Notes under the pieces: generated by a model | What the model saw: only the letters and a program-made list of their open reading frames with translations | What the model was told of the DNA's origin: nothing | Databases searched by the model: none | Assembly: GCA_037501455.1 (NCBI GenBank) | Contig: CM074865.1 | Span: 83,092,501-83,156,500 of the forward strand | Direction: 5' to 3' | Source of the DNA: Lantana camara | Lineage: Eukaryota > Streptophyta > Magnoliopsida > Lamiales > Verbenaceae | Length of the DNA stretch: 64,000 nucleotides | Shown: piece by piece, positions 44,104-56,400 of the stretch | Layout of the letters: each line of letters opens with the position of its first letter | Position numbering within the stretch: position 1 is the stretch's first letter | Made by a program: the position numbers and the translations under genes

Positions 44104-44868
44104 CCCCTAAACTGCGTACCAAGGATGCCACTTTTGTCCTCCGATACATGCAACCCCTTTTTTGTTGAGTACGTCGTTTGATGTCTTAAATTATGACTAT
44201 CTATATGTAAAAATATAAACTAGTAGCTGAATCTATGGGTTGTGCTTGAATTGGCTCCCACATACATTTTCAAATTTGTAGTGGGATAATTATTAATAGT
44301 ACGACATCGAACTTGAAGACTGTCATGAACAATGAACGAATTAATCGAATCAATGTATTTTCAATGTTGAGTACACTTCTTACGTGAAAGTATATGGCGA
44401 CATGTAGCTTCACAAGTAAAATTTAAGTTCACCAACTCAAGCTATCAATTTATGATGAAGACATTTGATGACAACTTTGTTCGTCGCCTCCGATAGAGCA
44501 GATGGAAATTAGAATGATAATCGAAATAAGATCGAACCTTTGAAATGCAAAACCATATTCATACGTACTTCGCACATAGTTAGGTCAACCATTGTAGTAA
44601 AACAATACACGGATTAACGCTTGAAAGTGGATGTAGATGATTGAAACTTATCATGCGAATTTCAAACAACCCGATACAAAACTATATTAAAGATAAGAAA
44701 CACAACCAAACGGATAATAACGTAAACAGCCACTCAACATGCCGAACATAAATACCACATACCAACAGCAAATAATAAAAATAAGAAAAGTTACACGGAA
44801 TGAGAACCAACGACGGTTAACCACATGCACCGCCCTAACGACTATCTGCCGCAAAAAATTAGAAGCAA
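44104..44868. other. Spacer between copies B and C
   Basis: AT-rich, no coding or structural feature recognised. Confidence 0.5.
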
Positions 44869-45523
44869 TCAACGATTGCATTCACAATCTGGATCAACAC
44901 ATTCATGGCCGCGTCCACAGAAGTTGTCTTCATCAAGGTACGAGATGACTTGAGGGATTATCACATTGTCGAGCGGCTCGTTAACGAAATGAGCAAGACC
45001 CTTTTGGCGAAATATACAATGGAGTTCCTTGAAATGACTCAGCCCATTCCGCCGGAATTGATGCTCCTCTTCAGTCTCCTGTTACGTAAAATGTGATATG
45101 CATTTGCAATGGGATAAGCTGTCAAGTATAGGGGCAATTCGCATAGATTTGTAGAATATATACCTGATATACCATTTCTTGAATATAACGCGGAGTTGGT
45201 GTAATCTCGTTCGTCTGGTGATTGTACGTAAGGCGATGGTTCAATACGTACCTCCAAAAGCGCACATACTTACCTCGGAGCTCAATCATTTTCTCCTCAA
45301 CCACAGAAGGTGTAACTGGTCGATTCCATCGGAAAACAAGGACATCCGAAGTACATTCGCATATGTTCTCTAGTGCAAACTGAGTTCGGGCACAACTCAG
45401 TATGTGATAACTTTTGTGGACCTCCGAAATGATTTTCTCAACATCGTCGTCTGTGATTGTGTTGGTCGTAACGCGATGCTGGCGTCGTCCACCACGCCGA
45501 CGGTTAGTTGAGCCTCGAGGCAT
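44869..45523 (-). CDS. Myb/SANT-like accessory gene C (189 aa)
   Basis: Minus-strand exons 45523-45164 and 45078-44869, in phase. The N-terminus is Arg-rich (NRRRGGRRQHR), a probable nuclear or DNA-contact tail. A helical middle ends YNHQTNEITPTPRYIQEM. Exon 2 reads ETEEEHQFRRNGLSHFKELH, then CIFRQKGLAHF, and ends with a Cys-rich tail (FCGRGHECVDPDCEC) not present in copies A or B. The C-x4-C-x3-C-x-C arrangement, with a His before the second Cys, could bind a metal. Family unnamed; judged real because both exons are open and closely parallel copy B in exon 2. Confidence 0.58.
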
Positions 45524-46081
45524 ATTTGAGAGAATTTTTTCTACTTATGTTTCTTGTATAGAAGATGAGTAACCATATGCCACTATTATTTAAAGCAAGA
45601 AAGAAGCATCTACCGGTTAACCAAATAATCAATTTCACCAGAACAACACAACACTATTATTATTGGTACTTGTGCACATTATGCCTCACGCGGACACTTT
45701 ACTGCAATATTCAAAGGAGCATCTATAATGCTTTTGCCTTTACTGCAACTTCTTTTGCCAAAGACACTTTATGCATGCATATCCACTCCAAAGCGTGCTT
45801 GTGAGTCTGACCTCTTTTCAGTAATATTATCTAAGTTATGCCAAAATATTACAAAAGGTGAGGCACCGTATCCACTCTTCAAGAATATAATCTTGTTGCC
45901 ATACCAATGGAGGAACGAAGAGACGTTTGAGTATGTACACGTGCACGCTACCCAATTGCTATATCATCAGAAGGATGACTATATTGTCCATATTCGCGTG
46001 TTGCATTAATATAGTTGTGGAGAAAGTTATATTGTTGGTATTCAACCCATTGTGCTGTGTAGTTAACTTTTGGACTGAAAT
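45524..46081. other. Spacer between gene C and gene D
   Basis: Shared upstream region of divergent genes C (minus) and D (plus), about 560 bp, possibly a bidirectional promoter. A TATA-like CTATAATGC near 45722 is weak. Nothing else recognised. Confidence 0.4.
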
Positions 46082-46635
46082 ATGGATTATACACAATTAG
46101 CTGAGCTTGCCAAACAAGTTCCCCAAGAAAAATTATTTTACACAAACGGGTGGTCTGCGGGCCATGAGTGCCAGTTCATATCTTTTCTATGGAAGAAGAG
46201 GAAGGAGTGGGTATGCATTGCTGAATACCCAAGGCAATGTGTCATGAAGGAGGCAGCAGACCTGCTCCATGAGAAAACGGGAGCCACATTCGACTGGAAA
46301 TACCTTGAATTTAAGACTAAATGCTATCTCGAAAGGTATAAAATTTTCAAGGACCTTCTATCCCGAGATGGGGTGACACGTGTGGCAAACCAGAACATCG
46401 TTCGCGCACCAGCAAGTGTTTGGGAAACTATCCATAAGGTAAGCAAACCCTCATAAATTGAATTACTTTCCAATGCGTCTGTGTCAAAAATTATTATTTT
46501 CTAATACAGAAGTACAGACTTGGGCTGATGTACTATTTTCTAATACAGAAATACAGAATTGGGCTGATGTACTATGAAAAAGGGGATGACAAATGGTTCA
46601 TCTTCAAGGAGATCTTTGAATGCAAGCCGTATTAG
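46082..46635 (+). CDS. Myb/SANT-like gene D (147 or 160 aa) with duplicated splice acceptor
   Basis: Exon 1 is 46082-46438: a helical domain with Trp/aromatic spacing like Myb/SANT-like domains (WSAGHECQFISFLWKKRKEW, then KTGATFDWKYLEFKTKCY), ending NIVRAPASVWETIHK. Exon 2 begins at 46510 or at 46549. Both acceptors are in frame because they sit in a 39-bp tandem duplication, and both give the end KWFIFKEIFECKPY with TAG at 46633-46635. The intron position matches that of genes A, B, C, E and the Harbinger partner. Function by analogy: sequence-specific DNA binding; not proven. Confidence 0.55.
46501..46578 (+). repeat. 39-bp tandem duplication containing a splice acceptor
   Basis: CTAATACAG/AAGTACAGAC at 46501 recurs as CTAATACAG/AAATACAGAA at 46540; the 39-base units differ at a few positions near the acceptor and at the right end. 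Confidence 0.85.
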
Positions 46636-48095
46636 ATAAGTATGCATTCCATGCAATGAGAATGTGTTGAACCATGGTAATGTACGCTTGTAACCGTTCT
46701 TCGCATATTCTACCATCGAACAAGTTTGTCAACAATGTACAGGGTGTGCCTAGTAGCATACCCCGTTTCCAGTATTTCTTTGCTGCCTAAATAATCTTTT
46801 TCTTTAGTCGGCCGGCTCAATTTGAATAATAATTACAGTGGAATGTTGCATAATATCTCAGTGTTTTTATATGTAGTAAATGTTTGGGATGTGCTTCGCG
46901 TTGTAATGCGCCTTTGACGTTTTTCTGACATTTGGATATTAAATAACACAATTATGGTAATTTCTATGAGAAGTTTCATGGTATTGGGGAATAAGATATT
47001 TTTCAAACACTAAAACCTTTCTTCGGTACGAGTAATAAAGGTAAGTGTCAATCTAAATTTCCTCTGCATAATTTAATATTTAATTTTAATTTGGAGTTAC
47101 AATAATATTTGCAAATTTGTAAAATTGTGATCAATAGTAACTAAGACTTCACATATTGATTTAAGTGGCAGGAATGATTAAGTGTTGGATCATGTCAACG
47201 AGGAAAAAAAAAAGGGAACAACTAATCTAAAAGTGCAAAGACAATCTACTTGAATGCGCCTATTTTTTGGACAATACAGTGAAATAGAATTATTATGTAT
47301 AATTTCATTTACCGCTGATCAACACTAAGGCAAGATGTCGGTGAGGTATCTACCTAAATACAATACTGACCAAAATTTTAGATTCGTATACATGATAAAC
47401 GTGCGAAGTACGATAATATAACGCACACAAATGACCAAGTTCATCTCGAAACACTACATAATTTTTGCACCTTAATTCACTCAAAAATTTGACAAAGAAA
47501 CTTGGCGTCCGGCGCAAAACTAAATAATTTGGTGTTAACAACGAACCAATATTTATTCGTAGTAATGTAATCGTGTTTTTTTATCATATTTACGATATCA
47601 AACAATTGTATAACAAAGATTGGTCAGGCGATCATTTCGTTTAGGTTAAAAATTACATTATCCATTGTTGCTGCCATCGTAAATTATCGATTACTAACTT
47701 TAGATACATCCAGTGATATTTAGAAATATATGTAAGTATGCACAAATGCACTAGACACATATTCGCATAGAGATGGATATCGAGTTCAATACAAGAAATC
47801 ATTCCGTATGCGAACCCATCTAAAAAATCTGCAGAATGATTACTCTTTTCCTCAGGAATCTTTCAGAGTTGGTTCATTTCAATGCCAAAAATAGGACAGA
47901 GGGTCCGCACCTTATAATGATTATATTCCAGAATGCAATATGGCGTTTGTTTGAATATTTGACCAATACAACTCATCTAGACAAATCCAATTGCATATCA
48001 TTCCAATTAAAAATGCTATATAAATACACTACATACTTCATTTACAATGGTTGAAACCAATCACCCCCTGCATCTATAAAACTTTTGCCTCATTA
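46636..48095. other. AT-rich spacer
   Basis: About 1.46 kb without a supported gene. A short minus-strand open stretch at 47350-47541 was examined and not accepted. Confidence 0.5.
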
Positions 48096-48982
48096 ATGGC
48101 TATCTTTTTATCCAGACATGGTATATTTTTCGATAGTGTCTGGACAGAACATTTGGATCAAGAATTCCATAAAGAATTGCAGAATGAAGCTTTGTTTCAA
48201 AAGAGAGCGCTAACAAAGAATGACACCGAAATTTTTCCACCAATATAGGATTACCTAACTGTCTTCGCCCCCGGCCAAATCACGGTTGAGGACGTACGCA
48301 ACAGATTTCAACTGTCGGAGATGAGGTACCATACTTAGCATGCCATAACCAACCACAAACATGTGCACTACGATGAAAACACTTTAAGCATCCACACTTC
48401 CGAATCCACGTGGAGATCAATTCGACAGGTATGGTCAATAATCGATATAACGCACTTATATTTTGTAAAAAGACAAATACCTTCCAAACATAATGAAAAT
48501 ACCACAAACATATGCAACGGTTATTCATCTACACATCAACAATACCAACTAACTTATTTTATTGCTATGCAGAATTTTGAACTTGGCGCTGCTTACCAAA
48601 GATATCCAATGGAACGAATGTGGTACGAGCTTAACTCAATCTTTGGGCCGGACTGGGCAAGAGATGCTACATGGATCAACACTCGTCCTGCAAAGCCAAA
48701 CCGGTTTTTCGATATTACAATTGATCCACTGCCACAACCAAAGCCATTACCAACAATAGACGAAATTCTACTTGACTATGGTAATGATACACCAAGTCCA
48801 TTACTCAGTTACATATCTAAAAAAAGTTTTTTTTTTCGCTGTTGCTATATCATATACCACAATAATGTAAACTTTGCAAATACCGTGTATTAGCAAAAAC
48901 GACAGAGAACCAACGTTTGATTGACGAACGAAGGAAAAGTAAAGGGAAAGTTGCAGTATCTCCATTCTCCAGCAATCTGTAA
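48096..48982 (+). pseudogene. Myb/SANT-like gene E, two in-frame stops
   Basis: Three exons keep phase: 48096-48428, 48573-48780 and 48906-48982. Exon 1 carries TAG at 48246-48248 and at 48336-48338; otherwise it reads as a Myb/SANT-like domain (VWTEHLDQEF, then ITVEDVRNRF, then LSIHTSESTWRSIRQ). Exon 2 reads AAYQRYPMERMWYELNSIFG, the usual closing phrase type of this domain, and exon 3 a basic RRKSKGK. Because splice phases survive while two stops have appeared, it is read as a recently broken gene. It is related in plan to gene D. Confidence 0.5.
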
Positions 48983-49962
48983 CGTGTGGTACGACCAAGA
49001 AAGCAGCACAAAGAGGGAAGAACGTATTCTCAACTACTCTATGGAAGATGAAAACATCAACGAACACAACAACACACCTCCCACCCATGACAACAATGAG
49101 GATGTTGGAAGTAGTTGCCCAACTAAGAGACACATAAACTTCTAAACCATATCATTTCTATATGTTTACGTAAATGTTGTCCCTTGCATATGTGTTGTGC
49201 CCACTTTTAGGACATCACAAATTAAAAAAAAAAAACAGAGGAAAACTGCACCATCCTAAAGATTTTAATGTCCACCATCTGTATTGATGTAATGCTATTA
49301 AATCTCTACATATGCCTAACGTTTGTATTCTATTGCTTACATTTACAATGGTCAACAACAGAATATGGGAAAAATCAGGTTAATGACAATACAAGCACAA
49401 TTGGCGTTGCATAAAACCCACGAACAATAGATTACAAAACCAAAAAAAAATATTCAAAAAAAAAATAAAATAATAATAAACTGGAGAGAATTCAAAGCAA
49501 TCGCCCGCATCGCAGCCTTGTAACAACTACCCTGGATATGTAAAATTTACCTTCAAATTGCTATCATCATCAAGACATCGCAAGGCAAGGATTGGACAAG
49601 CATCAATTCCCAACGAAGGTCGCAATTTGGGGATATCGGATTTTGCGGAAAGCTTTTGTCATCACTCATTTCCATCGTCCCGAAATCCACAATGGGCTAG
49701 ATTCCTCCTCCAATACATTGCAATTTCTTCGAAATTTGGGAAGTAAAAGCTTCCAATCTGTACAAGCCGAACCGCCCATCTGATGAAAAATAACGAAAGA
49801 AACAGGGTAGATATAAGGGGCAAAAAAGGAATTTCATCCCTGGCACAGAATTCCAACATGAAACGTAAACATGTTAATCCCTGGCAAGAGATGCGCACGA
49901 GGATGCAGTTAGTAAAATCATGATTAAATCATGACAGGAGAGTGAGTTAGTTGACAGAAGTA
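48983..49962. other. Intergenic region left of the helicase gene
   Basis: AT-rich, with A-rich homopolymer runs (49225-49240, 49440-49470). No gene recognised. Confidence 0.5.
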
Positions 49963-50074
49963 CTTTTTTTTTTTTTTTTTAAACACACACACCCCAAGTG
50001 ATCAGAGGGATTCGAATCCGGGTCATTGCCTTCGAGAAAGAACCTTCAGACCACTTGGCCAACCTCTGTTGGCA
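49963..50074 (-). mobile_element. tRNA-derived SINE
   Basis: Read on the minus strand: A-box GGCCAAGTGG (plus 50051-50060), B-box GGATTCGAATCC (plus 50008-50019) and a terminal poly(A) tract (plus-strand T run 49964-49980). Flanks TTGACAGAAGTA (49951-49962) and TTGATAGAAGTG (50075-50086) match at 10 of 12 bases and are taken as the target duplication. Confidence 0.85.
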
Positions 50075-50086
50075 TTGATAGAAGTG

Positions 50087-50437
50087 CGTTTGATGTAGCT
50101 GATTGAGACATTATTTTTTATTTTTTTAGGGGATCCAAAAATAAATGAGACAAGAAAAAAAAAGAAAAGAAAAGAAAAGAAAAGAAAGGGAAGATCCCTG
50201 TGTTGTGGGCTTGTGTTGGGCCGTGCTTAGATGGGCCATTAAGTCCAGTAAGTGAGTTATTGGGCCAAGGCCATTTGAACGATAGCGGCCTTTTTACTTG
50301 ACTCTGATCAAAATAACTGCCGTTATTCGCCGGCGCCACGATTGTTTCCCTTTGCCCGCACTGCTTTGCTTCTGTTTCACAATTCCATTTCGCGGGAAAA
50401 AATTTCCAAAAACCCTAGTTCTGCGCAGTCGCCGGAC
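50087..50437 (+). other. Promoter and 5' UTR of the helicase gene
   Basis: Contains an AAAAG-rich repeat (50154-50187) and AAACCCTAG (50409-50417), a telobox-like motif common in promoters of plant growth and translation genes, 20 bases before the ATG. Confidence 0.45.
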
Positions 50438-53400
50438 ATGGCCAAGAAGGAGGTCTCCAGGAAAGAGCTTTTGGAGCGATGGAATTTAATAGAGCAAGAA
50501 GACGATGACGACGACGACGACGGCCTTTCTTCTACTCATCCCCTCAAAATTCGTCGTCTTCGTCAACTCAAAGAAAAATGGTTTCCCTTTTATCTATTTT
50601 TCGACATTTTTCACTTTCCACGCGTTGTGTTCTCAATCGCATTTATCTTTTATTGAAGCCGTGGCTTCTAATTTTGTGGAGTTAATTTGGGAGTATGAAC
50701 GTTGATAAACAATTAACGACAAGTATTGAGTGTTTCAATCTAATATGTGTTTAATGTTTGACTTAGGATTACTAAAAGGGTCTTCATAAATGATCCGGAT
50801 TGAATTGCAAATGCTTGGAAACTATCAAGAATAACATTTGAGTGGAAAATGAGTTGTTTTGTTTGGCTCTCTTTCTTGTAGTCTTTTCTTCAAGTTTGTT
50901 CTAAAGTTGGGTTTATGTGCTCCGTATGCAGGTTTTCGGATGCATTCAACTTTTTGATATATTTGCCGAAAGGTGATCACGTTTGGTGTGGTTATTGGGA
51001 TATCATGGGGCCTCTACTGGAGACTTTCTACAATTATTCCAAGGAAGAATCCCAAGATTCTCCTCTTAAGCTTTTATGGAATAGAATTTCGGGAGAGATG
51101 AGAAGCTGCAGTTTATGCATTCATCAGCACCATCAAGCACAAGAGATGTATGAAACAGAATATGAGCAGAGCTGCATCAGTCCTCTGCTTGATGTGCTGC
51201 ATATGCTTGATGAAGAGCGAATAACACAACACCTTAAGGACCTTAACGCTAGAATTGTACGCGGGGAGTATGATGCATCCAATGATTATGGAGAAGTTGT
51301 TAGTGTTATGTTTGAGGTATTTATCCACACTCTCTTGTCTTTTGCTTTTACAGTCTTTATGTTTTGTTTTCACTTTACGTTCTTTTTGAGTTTCCAAATG
51401 TATGAAGTCACTAAAGTTCTCCTTAACTGACTTATGAACAATTCTGTGTGATGGTTCATATTACAAGTAGAAAAAATGTTAAGGTAAAGGTAGTGAAAAA
51501 ATGACAGCTCAACAGGAAGGGTGTAAAAAAAATGTGCATACTACAAGTCAAGGGTAAGAGCAGAATCTGTCACCATCACAAAAAAGGTAGGAGAGTAATG
51601 TTAACCAAGTCTCCCCTTGAAGGTCTCTGATGAGGAACTTGGGTGAAAATACACTCAGTAGGAAGACTATCAACCAAGTACACAATTGGTTTCCCTATTA
51701 CTGTTTCGTACTCTCAAAACGAATGTTTGTCAGCGCTAACAGCCATTATGAGTTGGGTTGATTTCTATATCAATACTTAGTTTGTTCTTGAGATTTTAGA
51801 TGGATGGGTCATGCGCTTGTTCTGCATAGCCTGGTGTCGTCAAATGCGGGCACCTTCCATTCAGTTGGAAAGTGCTCCATTGTCTGACGGTGGATCCAAT
51901 CTAAACTAACTAACCCAGCTCAATCTATTCCTAGTTTCTAACTATGTATTGCTGCTGGCATTCATAAAAGTTTTTACTTTATTGTTCTACTTTACTCCAC
52001 TTTCTTATACTGATGCTTTGTTCATACACTTGGACATGATCAAAATATTGGTGTTCTCTTAACTTACGCCTTTTGCGGTTCAATTAAATGTTATTGCTTG
52101 GTTATCCAAATTTGGACATTTAAAAGACCGAGCAGATGCATCATACTGAAGTCATTTTATCATAATATTTTATATTCTTCTGTAATCAACATTTTACATT
52201 TTTATTTTTCTATGTACTCTCAATATATATGTGCTTATATTAATATTTTATGTTAACTACAGGTTTTGATGTTTCCCATCTTGTTGGATGATGAATCCTT
52301 GGTCATGGAGTTTCAAAATTTTATCGAAGCAATTGATAATTCTCATGAACTGGCATTAGATGGGCATCAACAATATCCAGTATGCCTTCACTGTGATCAA
52401 TTTCCCTAGTCCTTTAGAAAATTTTCCTTTATTGCACAGTATCTGTTTTTCTATGTCAATCCTACTGACTGTCCTCTCTTCCTTTCCTTATTGTTTGTCA
52501 GGGAGTTTATGCATTACTCTTTCTCAAAAGTAGAAGAGTCCGGTCTATAGGTCTACGATTGGCTGGGCATATGGGCAAACTAAGGTTCCTTTTTAACTTA
52601 TGCTGGCTGCTTGCTATAGCTTGATTTTAGTTGCATATCGCATGCTATTCGTAGAATTATATTTATTATGCCTCTGCATACATCATAGTTTAGGCGGTGT
52701 TGTTTATGAGTTTGGGAATCAATTTTCTTCTTGAGGCAATATATTATGCCAAGTTTTTAATGACAAATTATCTCATCCCGAACTTTATTGCTGTTTCAAC
52801 TCAGAAAATGAAAACAGCTAATGGGTTCACCAGCATGAACTGGCAAAGCATGATATTGTAAAAGCCATTAAATGTCTTATTTCTTATGTGTCATGCAGAA
52901 GATCAACAGACTTGGATCCATTGCAGCCTTTACTCAAAAAATGCATTAGCATATTGGAAACAGAAAGGATGCAGTCAGCTACTGACACATCAAGGCCTAG
53001 GGTGCAACTGGATCGAATAACTGTATGGCTTGGAATGAAAGCATTGTAGGAAACAGCTGGTTTCATTTCTCATATGTGTAAAACTATAATTGTGTTGTGA
53101 TTGATACTTTTCTCCATTTTGCATTTTCAAGGGTCGGATTTTTAGAGCCTCCAGCATTTGAAGAAGGGATATTAGACCGGTATCCCATTTTCCTTAGTAT
53201 TGTGCTGAACCATATTAGTGACGATTCACTTGAGTTTTCTCATGCGGTTAACTGCCTGAGACTACTGTTTGAGAAGCTTGGTATAATATTCTTGTCTTCT
53301 CTGGATATTTTATATCTGCAAACTTGGTCCCATATTGAGGGTCTTTTGTTGCACAGGATGTAAACTATGGTTGAGGGCTACATTGTCTCCTAGCGTTATG

Positions 53401-56400
53401 AGAAATACCCTTTTGGGCCAGTGTTTCCACACACGAAATGAGAAAAGCCATAAAGAGATTTTTGATCTTTTTCAGCCATTTCTGCAGGCATGTTTATGGT
53501 TCTGCATTTTGTTTGAAGTCTTTCGATGTCTCATTTCTGTGTCCGTCTCTCTTTAATTTGTCAGATTCGTTATGCTTAATTTTATCTTATCCTTACAGTC
53601 TCTAGAAGCACTGCAAGATGGAGAACATGAAAAACAAAGAAGGCATTTTCTGTACTTTCTCCTGCATCAAGTTCCTGTGAGCAGTAATTTTAGCATACTC
53701 ATGAGGAAAAAGGCTTGTCAGGTTGGTCTCCTATCTTCTATAACATCTGCTAGAGCATGTTATTTAGTGCCTGCAATGTCCTCTCTCTGGCTATTCATTT
53801 TCACCTGTTTATGCAGATAGCTCTTTTCATTGTCCTCCGAGGATACCAGATGGATCCACCTTGCCCTCCTTCCGAATGTGCACACATGTGGTAGGTGTCT
53901 GTTGGTAACATGCCTATGAGCTTCTTTTTTTTTATGTTTGGATTAGTGTTGTACTTAAATCATTGCTTGATTGTGCAGACACCTTTTGGTAAGTACTGCA
54001 GGTTTTATGATTGAATATTAAGCAACATACAATTACGCTAGTGATTCATTTAGACACTGATTTTGTTTTCTATTTCTCTTTTGCTGCCAATTCTGTAGGG
54101 GTCCCTCTCTCGTGTCTTCCTTGAAGGATTTGACGCTGCACAGTTCTCTTCGGCAGCCTGCAATTGATCTTATCCAGACTATTATAGTGTCTGATGCTTC
54201 TGCATTGATCTCCGTAATTCTGAATGGTCAGTTGCATCCAACTGATAAACCAATCAAGACAGGTAGTAGTGATGATGCAGAAGATGAAGAAAAGATTGTG
54301 TCTTCTCTCCATGTTGAAGAGAAGGATGTTAGTTGTTGGAAAGAGTTCAGTCTGCAGCATAAAATAATATCTCAAGTAGATGGGAACTGGATGTGTGTAC
54401 CCATGTTGTGGTTTGATGTTTTAGTTGAAATCGACCCATCGCTCCTCCCATTATCCTTTTCTAAGGCTGTTTTTTGGGCATTATCTCGGTTTTCACTGAT
54501 AGAACCTGGGAATAGTACAGAAATGTCACTTTCTGTAAGGAATTGGTTGGCAACATGTGCTTCAGAAATTTCTTATCTTTTCGGGTGGAAAATACCCTCT
54601 GGTTCTGATGATGGTGGGGATGGAGCTGAGTCAAGAAACTCTATTAGAACTTCAACAATGTGCTTGCCTTTAGTTAGGACATTCAAGAGGTCAGAGCCTT
54701 CTATTTCACATATGTGATATTTCGCCGTCCAGATAGATTAAAAAATTGTGAAAAATCTGGACAAATAATGCAGGTTAACTGCTCATTACATAGTTAAAAT
54801 GGAGCAAGGAGAGCTTAGGAAGCAGTGGATCTGGGAACCAATGATGAGCAATAGTTTGGTTCTCTTGCTCGTGGATCCTAATGATGTAAATGGATTGTTA
54901 TTATTTTGCTTGAGTTCTTACAAAAATGATTGTCTTTATTATAATTTCTTGAGTGATCTTGCCTGAAGTTCGGTCCCGATTATCTGATTGTTGTAGAATA
55001 CCAGACAAGTGGGTAGGCTTATTCTTGAACAAGTTTCAAATGTGCGCGGCCTAACGTGTTGTCTGCAATTTCTTTGCGCCACACCATCTTCATTGTTGTC
55101 CGTCCTCTTGGGGTTGAGGCTTGCTCTGAAATTGGTAAGATATAACAGAAATTGGGAGCTATTTCTGTTTGGTTATGAGAATAAATTGTTGTAGTGTGTT
55201 CGAGTAAAATGTCATAAAATAGAGGTCATTTGACTTTAGTCACAAGTATGTGTGTGTCTGTCACAGTTGCATGGATTTCTATAGCACGTCTTTGGTATCA
55301 ACTGAAGTCTTTCACTAATATTGTTTTGTCAATGCTCACACAATAGACTTCAGCATTTTCTGAAGCCAGTTCCTTCTCCTTCTTGAATCTCTCTTCTCTC
55401 TTTTATAGTTCTTGAGATATTGCAATACCACCACTTGGTTGTGAGTTTTCTCCTTCAAGCAACAAACTAGCTAGAAACTAATTAAATTTCTTTACTGAAG
55501 TGCTTTTGTCAAATTCTTTTCAGGTTCAGTTGGATTCTGTTCTCTTAAACTTTCAGACATTACATCATCTCTTCTTTATCCTGAGCAAATTGCTTAAAGA
55601 AGGGAATTCATCTGCTCAGACACCATCTAAGAATCCATCAGATGTTACTGACGTTATGAAATTTTCTTTGCAAGGGGGATTTCTCAAGCAACCTGTATTT
55701 GATTCTTCACACAATGATGGTGATCAACATTCCTTAATTGTTAGTTCCACACAGGGGAAGAAGTTTAGCTACTTACTATCACAAGTTGCTTGGCCTTCAA
55801 TTCTGAAATGCTTGGATGGAGGCAAGACATTCACAGATTACACAGTATCGCAGGTCTCGCTTCACTACTATCATGGGATGCCTATGTTAATTCTTTCACG
55901 TTGATGTTTTAGTTTTTGATTGGCTTGGATCTATTTAGTTTCTGTAGTTGTGTGTAGTCAGAATCCTTTAACACAATTTTGTTTCTTGTTGTAGATGACA
56001 TGTATCCGTCTACTTGAAGTCATTCCTGTTGTTTTTGAAAGGCTCTCCGAGAAGTCTGCCATAATTTGGGAAACTTCTGATGATATTAAGTGGCTTCATG
56101 ATTTGGCTGATTGGGGTAGATCATCACTTGCTGTTGTGGTTAGGTATTGGAAACAAACTTTCTCTTATTTGCTTGGTCAAATTAAAGCATCCTGTAGTAG
56201 TAAATCTGCTTCAGCAATCAGTGACATTGAGAAAATTATTTCATATGGTGAGCATTTCAAGTATGCTTGATTCAACTTAATTGTCTGCAATTTAATTAAA
56301 CTCAATGCCAAAATTTAACGTTTGGTGTTCATTTGAGGTGCAGAAAATATTTCAGTCGATGAAGTCAGCAAGCAAGTAGCACGCCTTTCAGTTTCATTAA

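Noticed and set aside
47350..47541. Minus-strand 63-codon frame with mildly protein-like composition
   Set aside because: No partner exon, no splice sites that extend it, no clear family; left as spacer.
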